The translations under genes and the position numbers were made by a program. From contig CP021227.1 in assembly GCA_003999685.1 (NCBI GenBank), positions 62,001-126,000 on the forward strand: 64,000 nucleotides of DNA, given 5' to 3'. Positions 57,499 through 64,000 of the stretch are shown piece after piece. Position 1 is the stretch's first letter; the number at the start of each line of letters is the position of its first letter. This stretch comes from Taiwanofungus camphoratus. Taxonomy: Eukaryota > Basidiomycota > Agaricomycetes > Polyporales > Taiwanofungaceae. The notes below the pieces were generated by a model. The model did no database searches, was not told the origin of the DNA, and saw only the letters and a list, made by a program, of their open reading frames with translations.

Positions 57499-60400
57499 AT
57501 GTCCTCCTCCATATACAACGCAAGTAACCTCCCCGTGGTTTCTGACCTTCATCGCAACCCTTCTAACCTCCTCGCTCTCTCTCCAGCACAAACATCTCCA
57601 GCCAACCGGCGCCCCCACCCAGGGCCCCTCGCAACAGCAGCACAGCCAGGCCAGGCTTAACGACTGCTTCGACTCCATCCGCCAAGAGTTCGACGTCCTC
57701 GCACAGGAGCTCAACCTCCTCCGCAGCCAGCGCGATGACTTTGAAAACAAAGGTACGTCCCTCTTTGCCCTCAATCCCTCCATTGCATCTCACCATCAGG
57801 CACGCATCTCCCGCAATCTACCATGTATCTCCAACATTTACGCATCGGATTATCTTCACCCCCCTTCTTCGCCCCACGTCGTATCCACTCTCGCTTCCCC
57901 AGTAACTGGCCAAGTGAACGAGCTCAACATCATCCGCCAATCGCTCTACGACCTCGAGACACAGCACGGCAAGATCCGCCAGCAATACGAGGAGGAAGTC
58001 CGCGCCCTCCGCCAGGAGCTCCATTCCCTCCGCACCCAGGGCCGCGAAGGCCTCGCCTCCCTCGGTGTCACCACCCTCTCCGCTCTCGCCGCCCTCCCTC
58101 CTGCTCCGCCCACCGCGCCCCCTGTCGCACTTGCCCGCGAACGCGAGCGCGAGAGAGAGAGGGAGCGTGAACGCGATATCGCACGCGAGCGCGAGCGGGA
58201 CCGCGACGGCGACATTCGCATGGCGCCCGGCATGCCCCCACGCGGCGACGCGCTCGGGCGCGACGCACTTGGGCTTGGACGCCCGCCTGCCGAACTCGCA
58301 CTAACGCCGCATGCGGGTGCCGTCGGCCTCGGCCTCGGCCCAGGGCCCAGCGCCGCGTACGATCCTTTTTACGGGCGCGATCGCGACCGGGATCGAGACA
58401 GGGACCGCGACAGGGATCGGGATAGAGACAGGGACAGGGTTATGGACCGCGAGCGGGAGAGAGAGATGGGCCGCGAGCGCGATCGGACGATTGAGCGAGG
58501 AGAGAGGGAACGAGAGAGGGACAGGGAGAGAGAACGGGACAGGGAGCGCGACGGGCGCGAGGTCAAACGCATCAAGACGGAGCGCATGAAGAGCGACCGG
58601 CCGGGCGGTACGTACTCCTTCTCCTCGTTGCCCCTCCCCCCCTTCACATTCTTACTCTTCTCCTTCCCTGCTTCGCGCTGCTGCCACTCACCCGCACCCA
58701 CTGCACCGCGCCCTGTAATGGATGCCCACCCCGCCTGCCCGCAACGAATGCCCACCTGCGCCATACCGTCCCTGCGAATGTCTGCGCCCGCATCGCCCAT
58801 ACCGCCCACTGAACGCCCGTTCGACCCCTCGCACAGACCCCTTCTCCCCCTCGCTCTCTTCGCTCCCACCGCACACCCCCGCCTCCGCCACCGTATCCGC
58901 CAACCCGCACCACCCGCACCAGCCCATCTCGCTCGGGCCCGCACAGCCAGGCCCCCCCGCACCGCCCGCCATCTCCGCACCCGGCCCCGCCTCCGCCGCC
59001 GGTGCGCAGTCCGGCATCGGCGCAAACAGCACTGGGAGTATGAATGGCAGCATGAGCACGAATGTGAATGGAAACGGGGGCGGGGGTGCGATGAACGGGA
59101 ATGGGCCTGGAAACGGGAACGGCGTGGGGCCCGGGACGAATGCGACGCCGAAGGTGCCGCCCGCGCCGGGCGTGACGGTGCTCCCTCCGCCGCCGTATCC
59201 GGGGGGCGTGCAGGGACCAGGGGCAGGACCGGGGCAGGAGGCGCAGGCAGGACCACAGGGGCAGGGTGCGAATGGGGCGGGGGGTGAGTGCTCTTTTACT
59301 TTCGTTTTTGCCGTATTTTTTCATTCTGTTTGTGCATCCGCGTTGTCGCGGGTGCGCTTTCGTGTCCGTTTGCACACATTTTCTTTTACGCGCGGCGTAT
59401 TTCCTCATTTCATCTTTGCTCTTCTTACTCGCCCGACTTGCGCTTTTTGGCGTCTGCATCTGCGCGCCTTTGAGGTCGGGTGACCACTCTTGTGTGTGAC
59501 TTGAGCGCCCACCCGACCACATCTATATATAATTACAATCGCATTGAAGCTTCACGCCCTTCTCCCCCCCTACGTACTAATACCATCCACCACAGGTTCC
59601 GCATACCCGCCCACACCAACTGCCGAGTCCGCCACGATGTCCGCGCCGCCGCCGGTCGACCTTAGCATGGACCCACACGCAGTGCCACCAGAGCTGAAGA
59701 AGGAAGGCCCAGACTGGTTCGCGGTGTTCAACCCACATGCAGGCAAGGACGGCAAGAAGCGCGCGCTCGACGTCGGCCTGGTACACACGCTCATGCACGA
59801 GAGGTACGTTGCCGTTGTTCTGCGGGTCACGCGGGAGCCGTGCGGGGAGTCTGGAAGGCTGTCGGTCTTCGCTGGGTTCCGCAGCGTGGTGCAGACTGCT
59901 GCCGGATCTCGCCTTGTCTGCGTCTAAAAGCGTGCGCTCCCACGGTTCCATGGAAAGCCAATTAGGCTTGATCGCCCGTCCGTCTTCTTGTCGCGCACGA
60001 GCCGCCTGCTACCTGCAGCATGCGTCGAGCCAATTTGTCTCTTGTCCATCCCAATCTGATGCTTCTCTTCCCAGCGTCGTGTGTTGTGTGCGCTTCTCCG
60101 CAGACGGCAAGTTCCTCGCAACGGGATGCAACCGGACCGCGCAGATATATGACACGAAGACGGGCATTAAGACCTGGTGCGTCGCGATCGCTTGATGCTA
60201 GCCTCGTACTGACTACTTTCGACGTTCCTGATCCGACCCGATCCGGCCTCGCTGCGTGGCGATGCATCGCGTTTGGCAGTGTACTGGTGGATGAGGCCGC
60301 GAGCAAGACCGGAGATCTGTACATCCGGAGCGTGTGTTTCAGCCCGGACGGCAAGCTGCTTGCTACGGGCGCGGAAGACAAGCAGATCAGGGTGAGCGTC

Positions 60401-61544
60401 CAAATGTCTACTTTTATTTTAAGCATCCCGCTTCCTAGCCGTGCGCCATGCACGTGTACGACTGCTGCCTTTTCGTTCTTTGGCAGTCGAACACGCATTG
60501 TACACGTTTGTGTGAAATTCCTTGGCCCGCGCGTGCTGACTGTGCTGCAGATCTGGGACATCGCAAAGAAGCGCATCCGTAACGTCTTCGACGGGCACCA
60601 GCAGGAGATCTACTCGCTCGACTTCTCAAGAGATGGCCGGCTCATCGTTTCGGGATCGGGTGACAAGACTGCGCGTATATGGGACATGACGGACGGGTCC
60701 ACAAGTAAGATCCGTGAGTGTCAGGCTCCTCGCATCTTTACTAAATACTGATAAACCCTGTCTCCCAGTGACGATTAACGAGCCCGATTCCATCGATGCA
60801 GGTGTGACATCCGTATGCATCTCGCCCGATGGCCGGCTCGTCGCCGCTGGTTCACTGGACACCATTGTTCGCATCTGGGATGTGCAGACGGGCCAGCTTG
60901 TGGAACGACTCAAGGGACACCGCGATAGCGTGTATAGTGTCGCTTTCACACCCGACGGCAAAGGTCTCGTGAGCGGGAGTCTCGACAAGACGCTGAAATA
61001 CTGGGACGTGCGGCCAATTCTGAGAGGCCGCGACGGTTCGGGCGCAGGTGCGGTCACTCAGGGTAGCGCAAGCGCGAGCAAGAATGGAGTAAAGGAAGGC
61101 GGGGAGAAGGGCAGTCAATGCACTATGAATTTTACTGGCCATAAGGTGCGTGCATCTATTGTGATGGCTCTTGTGGTTTGTTCATTACGATCATTCGATT
61201 TTAGGATTACGTGCTGTCAGTTGCTGTTTCGCATGACGGTCAGTGGGTGGTTTCAGGCTCCAAGGACCGCGGGGTACAATTCTGGGATGCGAAGACGGCA
61301 GTGGTGCAGTGTATGTTGCAGGGACACAAAAACTCTGGTATGTCTTCTGGCACCTGGATGTTGTACCTTACTGATAAATTATCATTTTCAGTGATATCGA
61401 TTGATCTGAGTCCAGCGGGAAGTATTCTGGCCACTGGGAGCGGAGATTGGCAAGCCCGCATATGTGCGTTCGTTACCCGAATATCTAAAATCAGCTTGTT
61501 GATACTATCGCTTTTTTTCTGTAGGGAGTTACAATGCTCTTTGA
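57499..61544 (+). CDS. TUP1: Tup1-type general transcriptional co-repressor
   Basis: Nuclear co-repressor of the Tup1/Groucho type, working with Cyc8/Ssn6. There are twelve exons: 57499-57519, 57587-57752, 57903-58607, 58837-59283, 59596-59803, 60075-60176, 60280-60391, 60551-60713, 60769-61145, 61205-61337, 61392-61463 and 61525-61544. Phases close to 841 residues. The N-terminal tetramerisation coiled coil is at about 20-108 ([29 protein letters not shown]-like heptads, [19 protein letters not shown]). Two Arg-Glu/Arg-Asp tracts (about 140-165 and 221-285) and a Pro/Gly/Asn-rich linker follow. Seven WD blades fill about 515-841, each with an SPDGK-like turn and IWD-type end, closing with RIWSYNAL. 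Intron 1 is GC-AG (AAC then GCAAGT, branch CTAAC), and the GT alternative breaks the frame. Several 5' introns are long (150-312 bp). The fourth exon's start rests on frame continuity and is the least certain boundary. Confidence 0.93.
57520..57586 (+). other. GC-AG intron 1 of TUP1
   Basis: 67 bp, donor GCAAGT, branch TCTAAC near 57561, acceptor CTCCAG. It joins the seven-codon exon MSSSIYN to [14 protein letters not shown] donor four bases on (GTAACC) would lead into a stop in exon 2. Confidence 0.75.
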
Positions 61545-62218
61545 GCCAGGGCTTCCCGCTAGCGTCATGAACGATCTATCAGTATTCCATTGCTATCCTT
61601 CCTTATTGGACACTGCTATTCGTAAGCCTACGTCGATATCCCCCTCTTGTTGTCGGCCTCTTTCCCTTCTTGCCTACTCACCCGCGCCTATAATGATCCA
61701 AAAATATCCAAAGTGTATCCTTAAACGAGCTCTTCCGCGCCATCTCAAGCTCGAGTTGAACCGCCTGTTTCTCCTCTCTTCTCAGGTTCTTTATTCCCTA
61801 CCTCGAACGGCATTCGCATGCTGTCCACGCGTGACACCCTCGCGGTGTGCACTGAAGCTCGTGTTGTGTCCCATATGTGTACGTTCTTCATTAGTGCAGT
61901 GTTTAGGCGGATGCGAAGTGCTGTACTCGGTATGATTATACACGGATACCCTGTCCGACTGCGAATCAAAACTAGACATGTCTTGTGTCGCTATTGTGCA
62001 ATAAATGTATTCCCTTTTGGTTGTGTATCTAATGATATTCGAGGTGTGAACTACCTATCGTTTATAGTCAGTCATGATATTGTATTGCGGTATGAAGCTC
62101 GAGCCAGAACAATGCATTCGATCTGACCGACCAAATTCAATCATCTAGATTATGTAATGCGTTCATCCAAGGTCTCGTGGCCAAGTATGTACATTCATCC
62201 CCACTCTGTGTTCGCAAC
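61545..62218. other. TUP1 3' region and BUD13 upstream region
   Basis: 674 bp with no supported gene. An AATAAA at 62000-62005 on the plus strand could serve TUP1 mRNA 3' end formation, though it lies 456 bp past the stop. Confidence 0.4.
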
Positions 62219-63355
62219 ATGGCGAATAGTTCAATGCAAGCCTACCTCGCTGCTAAGTACATGTCGGGACCCAAGGCAGATGCCATCCTCTCCCGAACAT
62301 CCTCCCCTGGTGCCCCCAAGAAGAAGAAACGCAAAGCCGCCACCGCTTCTTCAGCTTCTACAAAATCTGCTGGAGCTTTCTCTTCTAGGATCAAGGATGA
62401 TGATATTCTAGGCTGGGATAATGGCGGACGGGAAGCTGAAGAGGACGATGTTGCAGATGCTGTGATTGCTGAGGATCGCGGATTCAAGAAGCGGCAACGC
62501 AGAGACCCAGAATCTGGCTGGGCAACGGTGCGAGAAGGCGAGGGCGACAGAGAAAGCCCGCCTCCCGCTGCAGATGAGCAACCTCAGGTCGTCGTGCAGG
62601 AGGAGGAAACGCCTTTCCGCGGTGGGCTTCTCACATCCGCACAACTAAAGGAGTCGCTTCCTCGCGTGAAGCCCGCACAAACGGCTGCAGATGCTGAGCG
62701 GCAAGAGCGTGAAGCAGCACAAGAGACCGTATACCGTGATGCCTCTGGTAGGCGCATCGACACCGCTGCTGAGCGCGCTGAGGCTGCGCGGCTCAAACGC
62801 GAACGACTAGAGCTGGAGGCTCGCAAAATGGAATGGGGTAAGGGTCTTGTGCAGCGAGAAGAACAGGAGAGACGGAAACAAGAGGAGGAGACCATGCGTG
62901 CACGCACGTTTGCGAGAAGTCGAGATGACGCAGAACTGAACGAAGAATTGAAGGCACAGGAGCGGTGGGACGATCCTGCTGCAGCATTCCTCACTGTAAG
63001 ACATTCGTCTTTATCCTTCACCCAGTCAGTCCTGATATCTAGTACCGCTCTCAGAAGAAAAGAACAAAGGGTCCAAAGAAGCCGGAATACACTGGTCCAC
63101 CGCCACCGCCCAATCGCTTTGGTGTTAAACCAGGCTACAGATGGGATGGTGTAGGTGCGTGCACGAAATCCCATTTCCAACTAGGAATAAAGGCTGACCA
63201 AACTTACTTTACTATATCATATTCCGGATTTCTGTAATTTTTGACATGACCAACTAGATCGTGGGACTGGTTTTGAGAAGAAGCTCTTCCAACGCCAGAA
63301 CGAAAAGCGACGTCGCGGGCTAGAGAGCTATCAATGGAGCGTAGACGATATGTGA
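62219..63355 (+). CDS. BUD13: Bud13/Cwc26 pre-mRNA-splicing factor
   Basis: Subunit of the RES complex (Bud13, Snu17, Pml1) of the activated spliceosome, which retains unspliced pre-mRNA in the nucleus. Exons are 62219-62995, 63043-63154 and 63258-63355. Introns of 47 and 103 bp are GT-AG, and phases close to 328 residues. The start is the ATG opening [20 protein letters not shown], which fits the family N-terminus better than an upstream non-ATG start. After a Lys-rich, Ala/Ser-rich and acidic middle, the conserved C-terminal half reads [52 protein letters not shown], then over the introns [40 protein letters not shown] and YQWSVDDM. It is same-strand with TUP1, 674 bp downstream. Confidence 0.95.
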
Positions 63356-64000
63356 GCTGGTTCGCAGGTATCTGCATCCGGATAGGCCTTCCTGGGCCAA
63401 ATCGGGGTTGAAGCACGATCGCTGCCTCCGGTGCTCAGAGGCAGTATACGCTAGCACTCATATGAGGGTCGAAACCGCCTTCATGGTTTATGCAGCATGT
63501 TCCCCAAAGCGAGAGTTGGGTGTAGTTGCACGACTCTAAGAAGCTTGCTAGGACTAACGCGAGTTGACTATGTGCGGTCATCGTTGCTACTTCAGAGATG
63601 TGACTGCTTTGTTATAGATCAGTTGCCAGGTGTTTGGGATGTCTGTTAAACATGAAATTCTTAACTCTGACGGGTTTTGGGACCGTATTCCCGGTGAGTG
63701 GAGAACAAGTATTCGACGGCGACCACGATCACGTAGAATATGAACACGTCTTTTCAAAACCAGGTATGTTTTCGTGGTGAGATCGAAGCTGGTGATACGA
63801 GGATGTGTCTGACCCTAATAAATCTAAGGTGTGCATCTCAACGATCACTGAACATGACGCCAAGCTCGACCATCTCGGACCGCTATCCTCTCAGAGGTGT
63901 GGACCTCGTTATTCGCCGTGTGACTGTTCTCTGTCGAAATCAAACATCAGGTTGTCGGGTCTCTAACATCTCCTGGTACGGCCATGGCATGGCATGCCAA
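63356..64000. other. BUD13 3' region
   Basis: No gene can be supported. AATAAA at 63817-63822 is a possible cleavage signal. The sequence is balanced in composition and not repeat-like. Confidence 0.4.

Noticed and set aside
57914-59287. A single 457-residue unspliced frame at the TUP1 5' part
   Set aside because: It runs through the intron at 58608-58836 and then leaves the Tup1 frame. The spliced reading restores a Pro/Asn-rich linker and exact phases.
58369-59522. Minus-strand frames of nearly 300 residues opposite TUP1
   Set aside because: They are the complement of the Arg-Asp/Arg-Glu and Pro-rich coding sequence. The spliced TUP1 model on the plus strand explains the region.
61534-62126. 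Short plus-strand frames between TUP1 and BUD13
   Set aside because: They overlap the TUP1 stop or the intergenic space and show no domain. Best taken as untranslated sequence.

Overview
The window is from a filamentous fungus, almost certainly a basidiomycete of the Agaricomycetes. The evidence is short GT-AG introns with CTNAY-like branch sites, a TUP1 and a BUD13 homologue that can be read exon by exon, KDZ-type transposase remains, and dense Ty3/Gypsy and Ty1/Copia elements with heavy loss of CpG.

Bases 1-53700 are a transposon graveyard. The left half (1-28229) is one old minus-strand Gypsy copy (family G1) blown open by later insertions. In order these are a Tc1 transposon (1879-3490), solo LTRs (4038-4848, 4881-5359), a young and nearly whole plus-strand G1 copy (6394-14153, 5-bp target duplication CCTTT), a second decayed Gypsy family G2 (14993-25686) that itself carries a 1.5-kb solo LTR (18556-20059), and another G2 solo LTR (26822-27718). 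From 28972 to 40219 come KDZ transposase fragments and several Copia pieces with their LTRs. From 40220 to 51491 lie more G1, G2 and R2 LTRs, two further Tc1 copies (43662-44567 and 49874-51491) and a Gypsy chromodomain relic. An AT-rich, gene-free stretch follows (51492-53725).

At about 54.0 kb the composition changes abruptly to ordinary gene-bearing DNA. There is an HCNGP/SAP30BP-like gene that seems to have lost its 5' end and sits between two copies of a 0.2-kb foldback repeat. Next is a 2.2-kb gap, then a 12-exon TUP1 co-repressor gene (57499-61544, 841 residues, seven WD blades) and a 3-exon BUD13 splicing-factor gene (62219-63355). The reading phase closes exactly in all three reconstructed host genes.

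The most notable observations are these. (1) G1 carries an 11-nt self-priming signal of the Tf1 type, which covaries between two subfamilies. (2) The Tc1 family has near-identical copies that share one in-frame TGA and lack an ATG start, and its long inverted repeats carry an inverted inner copy of the terminal motif. (3) Two different Copia LTRs have the same TATA, duplicated-acceptor and intron-like layout. (4) A G1 downstream ORF has two CCHC zinc knuckles. (5) TUP1 has a long Arg-Asp/Arg-Glu insert and a GC-AG first intron after a seven-codon exon.
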